Counted from the first letter of the stretch, positions 50,451-58,938 are shown. The stretch: DNA of 64,000 bases from Flavobacterium sp. JAD_PAG50586_2 (GCA_023213215.1 CP096136.1:372001-436000); one strand, 5' to 3'. A program made the numbers and translations. The notes: generated by a model not told the origin, from the letters alone.

Positions 50451-51675
50451 CCTTAAGTTTACAATTATTAAATTTATGCATTAATCAGAAAGAACAAAAG
50501 AGAGGAGTAAGGTTCTCGATAACCGCAGGAACTTCAGATTCCGTCAACAGTGATAATCCCCTCTCTTTTCTACTTTTATTTCGTACAGTTCTGTGAGAGT
50601 TGGATCTCGTTTTCAAGGTGATGAAACACAAGTAGATTGTCCTTTCCAAAATCATTTTCTTATGGATAAAGATAAAAAAACATTTGGTATTGACATCAGT
50701 AAAGAGACATTTGATGTTATGGATTGTTCAGGTAATTATTATCAGTTTGATAATAATACTAAAGGATTTGTAAAGTTTTTAAAGCTGCTATGTTCTAAAA
50801 GTCATTGCGTTATGGAGGCTACAGGTTATTATCATTATCAACTGGCTTACTTTCTTGTTGATAATAAAATAGCTGTATCGGTAGAGAATCCATTATCAGT
50901 AAAGCGTTTTATCCAAATGAAACTCAGTAGGATAAAAACAGATAAATCAGATGCCAGAATGATTTGTATGTACGGTCAGGAGCAAGAGTTAAAGCTATGG
51001 GTTGGTTATTCAAAAAATCAGATGGAATGCCTTCAGCAGATACGTTTGTTAGATACTTATACCAAACAGAGTACTTCTCTTCAAAATAAGATTCAGGCTG
51101 AACAAGTATTGGGTAATCCCAGTAAGCTGGTTGTTGGTTCGCTTAAAAGAAGCTTACGAAACATCGAAAAAGAGGTAGGCCTAATTGAGACACAATTGTT
51201 AGAGATGGTCAAATCTGACTATCAGGATGTACTGACCAAAATAGAAAGCATACCCGGAATTGGCAGAAAGACAGCGATGATGCTAATAGTTTTAACAGAT
51301 GGATTTGAACGTTTTGAAAGCAGTAGTCAGCTTTGTTCATTTTGCGGACTAACACCAGTTATGAGGCAATCGGGCAGCAGTGTAAAAGGCAGGACCAGGA
51401 TAAGTAAAATAGGGAATGCCAAACTTAGGAATCTTCTCTTTATGTGCAGTTTTACTGCCTGTAAATGCAATAAGGCATGCAAGGCAATTTATGATCGGAT
51501 TACGGGAAAAGGGAAGAGTAAAAAACTAGCATTAATAGCCGTTTGTAATAAACTATTAAGACAGGCTTTTGCCATCGCAAAATCAGGAGTAGAATACAAT
51601 AATGAATACAGAAGTGCTATGCCAAAAATTATTTAAAAAATCATCAATTTTTATTTGTTTTTAAGCACAGTTCTT
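50451..51675 (+). mobile_element. IS110-family insertion sequence, copy 2
   Basis: Identical to 47179-48403, with the candidate bridge RNA at 50462-50661. It sits at the same point of an attC-like arm: left flank GCGCAAAACCG, right flank TGTTGTGTGATC. GTTGTGTG (51677-51684) pairs with CACACAAC at 52169-52176, so the right flank is the start of an intact cassette. Confidence 0.85.
50662..51636 (+). CDS. IS110-family transposase (copy 2)
   Basis: 324 residues, identical to the copy 1 protein: DEDD RuvC-like N-terminal domain (FGIDISKETFDV, VMEATGYYHY, KTDKSDAR) and C-terminal domain with PGIGRKTAMM and RQSGSSVKGRTRISKIGNAK. It would move the element by RNA-guided or site-specific recombination. 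Start chosen at ATG as for copy 1. Confidence 0.92.
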   Translation: MDKDKKTFGIDISKETFDVMDCSGNYYQFDNNTKGFVKFLKLLCSKSHCVMEATGYYHYQLAYFLVDNKIAVSVENPLSVKRFIQMKLSRIKTDKSDARMICMYGQEQELKLWVGYSKNQMECLQQIRLLDTYTKQSTSLQNKIQAEQVLGNPSKLVVGSLKRSLRNIEKEVGLIETQLLEMVKSDYQDVLTKIESIPGIGRKTAMMLIVLTDGFERFESSSQLCSFCGLTPVMRQSGSSVKGRTRISKIGNAKLRNLLFMCSFTACKCNKACKAIYDRITGKGKSKKLALIAVCNKLLRQAFAIAKSGVEYNNEYRSAMPKII

Positions 51676-52153
51676 TGTTGTGTGATCGGTTCTTAAAATT
51701 ATTAATTATCACATTTAATAAATCATTTTCTTTCTCTGAATAAATTTGGATTTCTTTTCCAGATCTAGAATTTCCAATACGCAAAATATATTCATCACTT
51801 TTGATAACAAAATCTTTCACATCGTTAGGTCGAACAACAAACGGTATAGTATAATTTAACTCCTCAAAATTGAATTTTTCATTTTGCGTAAAAACCAAAA
51901 TATTTTCAGAATAAAACAAAGTAGAATTTAAAAAACCTAAAGTTCCGCCACGATTTGAATAAGGAGAATATCTTGTTTCTGAAATTCTAACGTCAATTTT
52001 TTTCAACTCTTCCTTTGTAAGCAACTTTAAAATTTCGCGACCTTTTCTTTTACTGAGTTGAGTTTTTATATATCTAACTATGAATTGCAGAATAAAGAAT
52101 GCAAAACAAAAGATAAGTACTTTTTCGAGTATTAGAGTGTCTGTTTTATTCAT
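51644..52153 (-). CDS. membrane-anchored hypothetical protein (array 3 cassette), tail altered by IS
   Basis: 169 residues from ATG 52153 (MNKTDTLILEKVLIFCFAFFILQFIVRYIKTQ), one N-terminal membrane segment, then a cytosolic strand-rich domain (DVRISETRYSPYSNRGGTLGFLNSTLFYSENILVFTQNEKF) that looks PH-like. The last ~13 residues come from IS110 sequence, so the native end, which would run into the attC-like arm, is lost. Unknown family. Confidence 0.55.
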   Translation of the reverse strand: MNKTDTLILEKVLIFCFAFFILQFIVRYIKTQLSKRKGREILKLLTKEELKKIDVRISETRYSPYSNRGGTLGFLNSTLFYSENILVFTQNEKFNFEELNYTIPFVVRPNDVKDFVIKSDEYILRIGNSRSGKEIQIYSEKENDLLNVIINNFKNRSHNKELCLKTNKN

Positions 52154-52167
52154 AGTTTCTGGAACTG

Positions 52168-52306
52168 TCACACAACGTTCCGCCGCTTCTCGTCAGTTGC
52201 GAAGTTCGGAACTGCGTACTTTCTGCTAAAATAAGATTTTCCAGCGGAAAATCAACAACCGGCTTAAGCAAAATTCGCAATTGCGCCAAAAGGCTGTTGT
52301 GTGCAG
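52168..52306 (-). repeat. attC-like recombination site S6
   Basis: TCACACAACGTTCCGCCGC, TTCTCGTCAGTTGCGAAG ... AATTGCGCCAAAAGGCTGTT, GTGTGCAG. GTTGTGT (52296-52302) pairs with ACACAAC at 53127. Same subfamily as S12 (CTGCGTACTTTCTGCTAAAA in the middle). Confidence 0.8.
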
Positions 52307-52317
52307 TTTTTTGAGAT

Positions 52318-52704
52318 TTAATAGCCGTCAATAATCCCTCCATTTTTTCTTAAATAGCGCCTTTGCTCACGTTTCATTTTTTTGCTTATTGGTGGCTTAT
52401 AGTCGGGTATAAAAATGTTAAAAAAATCTTTGGAATCAATTGAGATTTCAACACTTCCCACTCCGGGAAAAAAAACTAAAAGTATTTCACCTTCTTTGAC
52501 TTCTAACTCAAATTTACCATCCCAATCTGTACTTGTTTTTCTCTCTGTACCTTTTACGGAAATATATGCGCCAGGTATAGGGCCATGTTTATCCATGACA
52601 ATACCCTTTATTATTTTATTATAGACTACAGCAGTTTTCTGTGATTTGCACTGTATGAGAGCAAACAAAAGGAATATAAAAAGTATGTGTTTTATAAGCT
52701 TCAT
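52318..52704 (-). CDS. lipoprotein with carboxypeptidase-like regulatory domain
   Basis: 128 residues. Lipobox ALIQC (Cys19), then IIKGIVMDKHGPIPGAYISVKGTERKTSTDWDGKFELEVKEGEILLVFFPGVGSVEISID, the CarboxypepD_reg-like beta-sandwich found at the start of TonB-dependent receptors and in small adaptors, and a basic tail (KKMKREQRRYLRKNGGIIDGY). Close relative of the gene at 53276, in the next cassette. Shares its cassette with the lipocalin-like gene upstream, 8 bases apart. Confidence 0.8.
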   Translation of the reverse strand: MKLIKHILFIFLLFALIQCKSQKTAVVYNKIIKGIVMDKHGPIPGAYISVKGTERKTSTDWDGKFELEVKEGEILLVFFPGVGSVEISIDSKDFFNIFIPDYKPPISKKMKREQRRYLRKNGGIIDGY

Positions 52705-52712
52705 TTTCTTTT

Positions 52713-53087
52713 TTATATTTTCTCAAATACATATTCGCAACCTTCATCACAAATTATCTCATACTTTTCAGTTCGCGGGCTTAGAAATAATTTTTCAACA
52801 TCCTTTTTATCATAATGAAAGTGATAATATTCATCTCCTGAAGGCAATACTATATGAAGATTTTCACCACTTACTTCAAACGTTCCCTGATTCCCTAATT
52901 TATCTTTTACAATATTGTTAGGTTCAAAAGTAAAGACCTTTTGATTTTCACGTTTTTCCGTGTAAGTTTTTGCGCCGTCGCTTCCCCAAAATTCAGTCAT
53001 CTCCCATCTCCCTATTAGAGAAAATTCCTTTACCTGAGATGAACAAGACGAAAAAACCAAAAGTAGGCAAATAACTATATATTTCAT
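52713..53087 (-). CDS. lipocalin-like lipoprotein
   Basis: 124 residues. Lipobox VFSSC (Cys15). FSLIGRWEMTEFWGSDGAKTY...VFTFEPNNIVKDKLGNQGTFEVSGENLHIVL is the small lipocalin-like pattern (GxW near the start). A terminal disulfide-like CDEGCEYVFEK is conserved with the paralogue at 54398. Probably an outer-membrane or periplasmic lipoprotein of unknown ligand. Located in the same cassette as the gene at 52318. Confidence 0.75.
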   Translation of the reverse strand: MKYIVICLLLVFSSCSSQVKEFSLIGRWEMTEFWGSDGAKTYTEKRENQKVFTFEPNNIVKDKLGNQGTFEVSGENLHIVLPSGDEYYHFHYDKKDVEKLFLSPRTEKYEIICDEGCEYVFEKI

Positions 53088-53124
53088 TTTACAAAGTTTT
53101 TCTTAATAGACGGTTCTTAAAATT

Positions 53125-53263
53125 GTACACAACGTTCCGCCGCTTCTCGTCAGTTGCGAACTGCGGAACATTTTATTTTCCGTTAAAGATAAAACTTCTT
53201 GCGGAACGTGAACATGAACTTACTACAAAATTCGCAATTGCGAGAAACGGCTGTTGTGTGAAG
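53125..53263 (-). repeat. attC-like recombination site S7
   Basis: GTACACAACGTTCCGCCGC, TTCTCGTCAGTTGCGAAC ... AATTGCGAGAAACGGCTGTT, GTGTGAAG. GTTGTGTG (53253-53260) pairs perfectly with CACACAAC at 54261-54268. Confidence 0.82.
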
Positions 53264-53275
53264 TTTTTATATAAT

Positions 53276-53653
53276 CTAAAATTCTGGAATATTACCATTA
53301 TGTTCTCTTGCATAGCGCTTGTAATAACGTATCGTTTTTCGAGATAGTTTAACATGTGGAAATAAGGTAATTTTATAATAATTTTTGGACTTAATTCTAG
53401 TTTCTTTAGTTTTCAGACCAGTATAACTAATTATTAGCGTATCTCCTTTTACTACTTGAATTTCAAATTTGCCATCAAAATCAGCTTGCGTATACTTTTT
53501 AGTTCCTTTCACTAAGATTTGGGCACCGGGAATCGGGCCAGTTTCATCCATTACAATTCCTTTTGCGATTTAAAATTCATTGTTTTTGTGTGATTTGCAT
53601 TGAACAAGAGAAAGCAAAAGAAATAATAAAAGTATGTTTTTTATATCTTTCAT
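53276..53653 (-). pseudogene. carboxypeptidase-regulatory-like lipoprotein with an internal stop
   Basis: From ATG 53653: MKDIKNILLLFLLLSLVQCKSHKNNEF, a lipoprotein signal, then an in-frame TAA, then IAKGIVMDETGPIPGAQILVKGTKKYTQADFDGKFEIQVVKGDTLIISYTGLKTKETRIK. The body is homologous to the gene at 52318. The stop lies between signal and domain; the frame is the same on both sides, so a point change (or a compensated indel) is implied. An internal restart at ATG 53551 would make an unexported domain. Confidence 0.7.
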
Positions 53654-53660
53654 TTGTCTT

Positions 53661-54230
53661 TTATTTATAAATTGAAGAACTCCATTTTCCATTTTTATAT
53701 TTCATCAATAATTTCATTTTTTCCTTTAAATTGGCTGTAACAATAATCTCTACATTACTTCCATTTACTATTTTAGAGCTTTGTCGATATATAGTAATGT
53801 CTTTTCCTAATTCTAAGTCAAAATTGACAGTATTTGAAAAAAACCATCGATTGTAGTTTTTCCCAAGTCGGGTGTTACCAACAATTATTACTTTATTATT
53901 AATACTATTTACTTCATCAAATGATTTTTCTAGATCAATAAAATAGGGATTTTGTATATAATAGTTTATTTGTTCTATTTTCTTTTGATATTCTGATAAA
54001 TGAGGTTTTGAATTATTACCGCATATTCCGTAGATGTCAAAATTTACAAAGTATATTGTATCACATTGTCTATCAATTTTTGTAATTTCTGAAAACATTT
54101 CTTTAAACAGTTCATTTGGTTTTGATATTTCTTTCTGCTCTGGGATAAATAAATTTGTAGAAATAAAAATATGATAAGCTGAAAATAGAGCAAGTATTAA
54201 TATAAATAAAAGATAGAATCGCTTTTTCAT
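53661..54230 (-). CDS. membrane-anchored hypothetical protein
   Basis: 189 residues. One N-terminal hydrophobic segment (FYLLFILILALFSAYHIFI), two cysteines in the mature part (RQCDTIYFV, YGICGNN), and a strand-rich C-terminal half (RWFFSNTVNFDLELGKDITIYR...VEIIVTANLKEKMKLLMKYKNGKWSSSIYK). Unknown family. Second gene of a two-gene cassette, 8 bases upstream of the 53276 pseudogene. Confidence 0.6.
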   Translation of the reverse strand: MKKRFYLLFILILALFSAYHIFISTNLFIPEQKEISKPNELFKEMFSEITKIDRQCDTIYFVNFDIYGICGNNSKPHLSEYQKKIEQINYYIQNPYFIDLEKSFDEVNSINNKVIIVGNTRLGKNYNRWFFSNTVNFDLELGKDITIYRQSSKIVNGSNVEIIVTANLKEKMKLLMKYKNGKWSSSIYK

Positions 54231-54258
54231 TTGTTCTTTATACTAGTGGGAGTAAAAT

Positions 54259-54395
54259 TGCACACAACGTTCTGCGGCTAAACGCAGTGGCGACAATTTA
54301 CCGCTTTATTATAAAGATATGTAAATTTCCGGTTGAGTATTTTCCGGCTAAGGAAAATAAAACCAGCCATTGCGCGAAACTGCTGTTATAGGCAG
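54259..54395 (-). repeat. attC-like recombination site S8
   Basis: CACACAACGTTCTGCGGC, TAAACGCAGTGGCGACA ... CAGCCATTGCGCGAAACTGC, TGTTATAGGCA. GTTATAGGCA (54385-54394) pairs perfectly with TGCCTATAAC at 54816-54825. Its middle (ATTTACCGCTTTATTATAAA) matches the truncated site at 58847. Confidence 0.82.
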
Positions 54396-54397
54396 TT

Positions 54398-54775
54398 TTA
54401 TTCTTTTTCATAAACTTCTGTACACCCTTCATCACATGCCGATGCATATTCTGAGTTTGTAAAATCTAATTCCATTCTATCAGTATCTTCTTTTCTATAT
54501 TTCAGTAAATAATGCTGATTGAAACTGGATATGAAGAGTCTATTTCCATTAAGTTTATATATTCCGATATTACCATTTTCATCAACTACTACATTATTAT
54601 TTTTGAAAATGAAAAATTTCTCTTCTTTAGGTTTTATTTGAATCGTTCTTTTTGCTATATAACTAAATTCATGAGTTTCAATTAATTCCCATTTTCCAAT
54701 TAACGAAAATTTTTTTTCCCGTGATTCGCAACCAGCTAAGGTGAAAAGTAAAATAAAATAAATTATATTTCTCAT
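54398..54775 (-). CDS. lipocalin-like lipoprotein, paralogue of 52713
   Basis: 125 residues. Lipobox TLAGC (Cys15), then KKFSLIGKWELIETHEFSYIAKRTIQIKPKEEKFFIFKNNNVVVDENGNIGIYKLNGNRLFI and the same C-terminal cysteine pair (ACDEGCTEVYEKE). Its relation to the 52713 protein is clear over the whole length, yet they are in different cassettes with different ends. Single-gene cassette; ligand unknown. Confidence 0.75.
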   Translation of the reverse strand: MRNIIYFILLFTLAGCESREKKFSLIGKWELIETHEFSYIAKRTIQIKPKEEKFFIFKNNNVVVDENGNIGIYKLNGNRLFISSFNQHYLLKYRKEDTDRMELDFTNSEYASACDEGCTEVYEKE

Positions 54776-54815
54776 AGCTTGTAATGTTGATTGTAAGAAG
54801 TGCGTCCTTAAAAAT

Positions 54816-54953
54816 TGCCTATAACGTTCCGCCGCTTGGCGTCAGTGGCGACTTTTTTAATAATTTGTCCTAAAGATAAGCAAAATTTCAACTTAGTAAT
54901 TTCCGGCTAAGAAAAACTAAACCAGCCATTGCGCCAAACGGCTGTTAGCCAAC
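54816..54953 (-). repeat. attC-like recombination site S9
   Basis: TGCCTATAACGTTCCGCCGC, TTGGCGTCAGTGGCGAC ... CAGCCATTGCGCCAAACGGC, TGTTAGCCAAC. GTTAGCCAAC (54944-54953) pairs perfectly with GTTGGCTAAC at 55377-55386. The stop of the next gene lies inside the right core. Confidence 0.82.
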
Positions 54954-55343
54954 GTTGCATTTTTTCCACAAACTTCTCATGTAAGGTGTTACTCGCCAAC
55001 AATCTTCCAAGTTATTATTGTCAAAACATGACCAATAAAATATTGAATATTCATGTAGCTTGAAATTTTCTGAGAGCAAATTTCGAGTAATTTCAGAATA
55101 CTTTACAAAATCTTTTTCTGCTTTTTGTTCTTCTGTAGCTTGAATTATAATTTCCATTAATGCGAATTTATTATCGTCATTAGTTTCCGAATTGTAATGT
55201 TTAATATACTTTTCTACATCTTCCGGTTTTCCAACAATAAATTCCCAATCCTGATAATCGTCCAAATCATATTCAAGATTTAAATCTCGAGTCAATTCTT
55301 CAATAGCTTTTTGAGTTACAAATCTCAGTTTAGGTTGTTTCAT
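54945..55343 (-). CDS. hypothetical cytosolic protein (first cassette of array 3)
   Basis: 132 residues, no signal peptide, acidic: MKQPKLRFVTQKAIEELTRDLNLEYDLDDYQDWEFIVGKPEDVEKYIKHYN...ILSEN...YSIFYWSCFDNNNLEDCWRVTPYMRSLWKKCNVG. Resembles small immunity-like or SMI1-neighbour proteins in composition, but no family is recognised. Its TAA is part of the R'' core (GGCTAAC), so the attC-like site directly supplies the stop. Confidence 0.6.
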   Translation of the reverse strand: MKQPKLRFVTQKAIEELTRDLNLEYDLDDYQDWEFIVGKPEDVEKYIKHYNSETNDDNKFALMEIIIQATEEQKAEKDFVKYSEITRNLLSENFKLHEYSIFYWSCFDNNNLEDCWRVTPYMRSLWKKCNVG

Positions 55344-55376
55344 GAATTTTGTTTTCGAGTACGGTTTTTAAGCAAT

Positions 55377-55613
55377 GTTGGCTAACATGTGTATATATAT
55401 GACAACTATCATTAGCTAATATACTACAAATCCCATCACACCCTTTCCCCCTACCTAATAATTATCAACAACTTAATTCTTGTTTCAAAAATTTCATTTC
55501 AAAAAATTTGAAACAGAATAGCAGCATTTTTGATAAGGATTTTAAAACGATGAGATTAAGGAAAGGGAATAAAGATAAAACCAGTTATTGTCTCAAATAG
55601 CTGTTAGTGTAGT
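55377..55613 (-). promoter_or_regulatory. array leader L3 (attI-like) fused to a truncated attC-like arm
   Basis: GTTGGCTAAC, ATGTGTATATATATGACAAC, TATCATTAGCTAATATACTA, then CACACCC and one TGTTTCAAAAA / TTTTTGAAACA-type palindrome, GCAGCATTTTTGATAAGG and ATGAGATTAAGGAAAGGG (start of a lost helix-turn-helix gene). It passes into GATAAAACCAGTTATTG ... AATAGCTGTTAGTGTAG, a half attC. The first 60 bases are nearly identical to L4. Confidence 0.65.
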
Positions 55614-55633
55614 TATTTCTTTAATTAACACAT

Positions 55634-55933
55634 TCAAAGTAAGATAACCACATCGATTTGTTTTTCCGTTTCGATCTTTTCCTTTTTCCTTATTTCCGCT
55701 TTTAAAGGCAACAAATAAGTTTCATTTTTTGAGTCGAACCAGATCGCGGTTTTCCATTCTGTATTTCCAATCTTTGCCAACACTTTCAATCTTCCCCAGC
55801 CTTCTTCTTCCGATTTTAATAGGCTTCTGATTTCTTTTGCCATTTGTTTAGGAAACGAAACAAAATACCAACCTCCAGGCGAAGAATGTTGCCATGGCTT
55901 TTCTGAGAATTCATATTTTATCCGTCCGTTCAA
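55634..55933 (-). CDS. DUF1905 protein
   Basis: 99 residues: IKYEFSEKPWQHSSPGGWYFVSFPKQMAKEIRSLLKSEEEGWGRLKVLAKIGNTEWKTAIWFDSKNETYLLPLKAEIRKKEKI fits DUF1905 proteins along their length (GGWYFV, GWGR, W.T..W, YLLPxK). Small cytosolic beta-barrel-like domain of unknown role. It follows the half attC at 55613. Downstream, CCGCTGACATTCCGCCTTG at 55966 looks like a decayed left arm, so this may be an old cassette. Confidence 0.75.
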   Translation of the reverse strand: MNGRIKYEFSEKPWQHSSPGGWYFVSFPKQMAKEIRSLLKSEEEGWGRLKVLAKIGNTEWKTAIWFDSKNETYLLPLKAEIRKKEKIETEKQIDVVILL

Positions 55934-55984
55934 AAATTACGTTTTAACAAAGGGGAACAATTACCGCTGACATTCCGCCTTGCA

Positions 55985-57871
55985 TTATTTTTCAATAATT
56001 TTCATCAACCACTCAAAATAAATTTTATTGGTTTCATCGTCTGGATATTCATGGGTTTTATCATCAATTATCCTTGCCGTGACAAATATCCCTTTCGATT
56101 TTAGCTTAGCTATTAATTCCTCTGCTTTAGAAACGGGTAATGCTCCATCTTTTCTTCCATGATAAATAAAGACCGGGGTTTTTGGGAAATGAGCCAGGAA
56201 TTTATCGTCCAGGAAATCCGGATGACCTGCACCCAGCCAATCGTTTGCCAAATCCGGGTGCCCGGCAAATACGGCTATCCCTTTATACATTTCCGGATGT
56301 TCGTAGTATGTCCGTAATGCTCCATATCCTCCCATAGAAAAACCGCCGATTATAATTTTATCCCTGTCTACCGAAAAATGAAGAGCTGCATCGTCTATAG
56401 CTTCAAGAATGTCATTTTGTGAATTGACCGAATCATAGCAATTGAACATATCCCTGGCAAATGGGGCAATTTCAATAAACCCGCCGCCACTCCTTGCCAT
56501 TTTCAATAAGCCCTGGTCGTCCTGCCCGCTGCCATGAAGGAATACCAGTAACGGGTATTTTTTAGTTGAATCATAATCTTTCGGTAATTTTATGCTATAT
56601 GGTTGATAGGTATTGTCATATTTCGACTTAAAAGCCCTTCTATAAGATTGCATAAGCCCTTTGTAAGGCTCACTGCCATTCAAAAACTGATTTAGTTCTG
56701 CCTCAAATTGGAGATACTCATCCAATACCTTTTTACCTGTTTCATATGTCTTTAGTTTATTTAAATGCTGCTCAATAGTATTTATTTTGAACATCAGCGT
56801 ATTTACTGTACCTAATTCTAAATGATGCTGATTGCTTACAATTTGGGAATGCAATGCCTCGAAATCAAACTTCGGAAAAACTACAAAATCATATCGGGCA
56901 ATGGTATCGTTGGAAGAACGAACAGTCATATTGTAATGACCCGGCTTTAAATTACGTGAATCCAATACTAAAAGTTCATTTTGCAAATCCTTTTTAATAG
57001 TGTAATTTATTTTTTTGTCAAGCACTATTCCAGAAGCATCATCCTGGATAGTAACTTCAATTGTTTTAGGTATTTTGGCCTTAGATAATGATATTATATT
57101 TAAACTTAAGGAGTCACCAAGCCTGGTGTTCCTTTTGGGAAGTTTTGCCGTTATAAATGCCTTGCTAACTTTTTTTGGCTTTTCAAAAATTACCGGTACG
57201 AAATTTCTTTTAGGGATTTCCTCATCCCATATCCCTTCATCTTCTACGACAGAGTAACCATTGGCCGAATCATTGCCAATTGCTTTTGCAAAATATAAAT
57301 TATATCCTAATTGCCCGGAACTCCAATGGTATGGTTCAATATCATCCCACGCTAATAATACTTCAAAACCGCATTTCCCGTTAAAGCTGGTTTCTTCAAA
57401 TTGGGTTTTGGCACTTAATTTTTTTCCATGCTTTTGGTTCCTGTTATATTCCCAGATCCTTTTCCTGGCCCAGTAATTTTTGTCTTTAGAAGGAGAGAAT
57501 ACAATATCATAAAACTCATCTGTTGACAAACCCTGCTGCTGCCTGGCAAGCAATAATTTAAATCCGTCCCCATTGATAAATCCCCTGTCCCTATAGGTGA
57601 TGCTGTCTGTTTTTGTTTCGATATATAAATAAAGATGTGTTGTTGTATAACCCAAAATATAAGTTATATCGATGGAATCGGTAACCGGGTTGTCGAACCT
57701 GAAAAAGTGTTTGAATTTTTTCCTTTCAAGAGTCTTTAATTTATCGTCTGGCTTTCCGTCTATTACAGGAGTGAAATCCAAAAAATTAACTCTTTCGGGT
57801 GTTAGTGACTGCCCATATCCAAGTTGTACAATGGATAATATCAAATATAGGATTTTTACTTTTTTTGCCAT
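55985..57871 (-). CDS. secreted hydrolase: CBM9-like N-terminus plus alpha/beta-hydrolase (PHB depolymerase/dienelactone hydrolase type)
   Basis: 628 residues with signal peptide MAKKVKILYLILSIVQLGYGQ. N-terminal ~230 residues resemble a family 9-type sugar-binding domain (PVIDGKPDDKLKTLERKKF, GDGFKLLLARQ, GFEVLLAWDDIEPY). The C-terminal catalytic domain has YPLLVFLHGSGQDDQG (oxyanion), GFSMGGYGALRTYY with nucleophile Ser in GxSxGG, FIYHGRKDGALP (Asp) and THEYPDD (His). Likely an exported esterase acting on polysaccharide esters. Twelve bases downstream of the SnoaL-like gene, so an operon, and not flanked by full attC-like sites. Confidence 0.8.
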   Translation of the reverse strand: MAKKVKILYLILSIVQLGYGQSLTPERVNFLDFTPVIDGKPDDKLKTLERKKFKHFFRFDNPVTDSIDITYILGYTTTHLYLYIETKTDSITYRDRGFINGDGFKLLLARQQQGLSTDEFYDIVFSPSKDKNYWARKRIWEYNRNQKHGKKLSAKTQFEETSFNGKCGFEVLLAWDDIEPYHWSSGQLGYNLYFAKAIGNDSANGYSVVEDEGIWDEEIPKRNFVPVIFEKPKKVSKAFITAKLPKRNTRLGDSLSLNIISLSKAKIPKTIEVTIQDDASGIVLDKKINYTIKKDLQNELLVLDSRNLKPGHYNMTVRSSNDTIARYDFVVFPKFDFEALHSQIVSNQHHLELGTVNTLMFKINTIEQHLNKLKTYETGKKVLDEYLQFEAELNQFLNGSEPYKGLMQSYRRAFKSKYDNTYQPYSIKLPKDYDSTKKYPLLVFLHGSGQDDQGLLKMARSGGGFIEIAPFARDMFNCYDSVNSQNDILEAIDDAALHFSVDRDKIIIGGFSMGGYGALRTYYEHPEMYKGIAVFAGHPDLANDWLGAGHPDFLDDKFLAHFPKTPVFIYHGRKDGALPVSKAEELIAKLKSKGIFVTARIIDDKTHEYPDDETNKIYFEWLMKIIEK

Positions 57872-57882
57872 AATTCAAAATA

Positions 57883-58808
57883 TCAATCATAAGTTCCGAT
57901 GTGGCGGAAAATTTTTAAACTTCCATCAGGTTCCCGTTTCCAAATAACCAAGTCCTTACCAGTAAAAACGCCTGAAAAATCTCCGTTCCTTATTATTGCG
58001 ATGTGGCTTGCATATTCTATTGTATACATTCCGGAACTGTCAATGCGGTCGTTTCTTACATCCAGTTTTTCAAATATAGGTAACTCGTCGACATGCTTTT
58101 TAAAGAAGCCGTCCAATGATTTCCGGCCCTGGATAACTTCATGTCCGGTATAAAGCCAGATAGCATCGTCGGTATAAAATTGTGACCAAATTTTAGAGTC
58201 GCGTTCCGGAATAATGGTTTCCATGAATTTATTCAAAGCTGCGAGCTCAAAACTAATTGAATTATTTACAGGCAGGTGCGATTCATAAGCTACAACTGTC
58301 GACGGAACCTCCTTAAATTGTAACTGTTCAGTGAAATCCACAGGATGGTCATAATTCCATGACTGAGTGAGTAAGAAGATTTGCTTTCCTTTTTTTCCCA
58401 CAAATCGACATACTTCCCTTTCAGCTCATAATACTTGTCCTGGGTTTTTGATTTGATTTTGGTCGAAAATGTTCCTATTTCGACTATACGTGTTCCGAGG
58501 TCGAGGACTTCGATCTCACTTCTGGACAGGCTTTGTGTGTCAAAACGGTCAGCAAACAGTTTAAAATACAATAAAGAATTTTGCTTATTTTTTATTGTTT
58601 TTTGAAATTCAGGCATTAAGCGAAAGTCGTCAGCCAGGTAGCCTTGGATAATCTCAGGATTCTCATCCAAAATACCTTTGAGGTAGTCAGCTTTAAATTT
58701 TTTTAACTGATCTAAAAAGTCCACACTGGGTTTAGTGGATTGACCAAACGTAGCCTGGCCATTGCAGTTAAATATCAAAATAACAAAAAAGCAAAAGATG
58801 GTTCTCAT
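57883..58808 (-). CDS. secreted protein with two SnoaL/DUF4440-like (NTF2 fold) domains (frameshifted in this sequence)
   Basis: Starts at 58808 (MRTIFCFFVILIFNCNGQATFGQS, signal peptide). Domain 1: FKADYLKGILDENPEIIQGYLADDFRLMPEFQKTIKNKQ. An A6 run on the coding strand near 58400 (A7 expected) breaks the frame; corrected it reads VDLWEKKGKQIFLLTQSWNYD. Domain 2: IIPERDSKIWSQFYTDDAIWLYTGHEVIQGRKSLDGFFKKHV ... DFSGVFTGKDLVIWKREPDGSLKIFRHI. About 309 residues. Such domains bind small ligands or catalyse simple lyase/isomerase steps. Operon with the hydrolase gene. Confidence 0.75.
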
Positions 58809-58846
58809 AGTTACTGTTTTTGAATTAATATAATTGAATACCTATT

Positions 58847-58938
58847 TACCGCTTTGTGTAAAGATATGGAAATTTTGTTTTGAGTGATTTTGGGATAAGG
58901 AAATGAAAGCAGGTATTGTGTGAAGCTGATGTTAGTGG
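58847..58938 (-). repeat. truncated attC-like site (3' end of array 4)
   Basis: TATTTACCGCTTTGTGTAAA, GATATGGAAATTTTG ... GGGATAAGGAAATGAAAGC, AGGTATTGTGTGAAGC, TGATGTTAGTGGC aligns with S8 from its inner left part to its right end; the outer left arm (ACGTTCTGCGGC) is missing. Confidence 0.7.

Noticed and set aside
52146-52343. 65-aa minus-strand ORF over S6
   Set aside because: Also only the stop-free frame of the repeat.
55966-55984. Full attC-like site downstream of the DUF1905 gene
   Set aside because: CCGCTGACATTCCGCCTTG resembles a left arm, but the rest is hydrolase coding sequence, so at most it is a decayed fragment.
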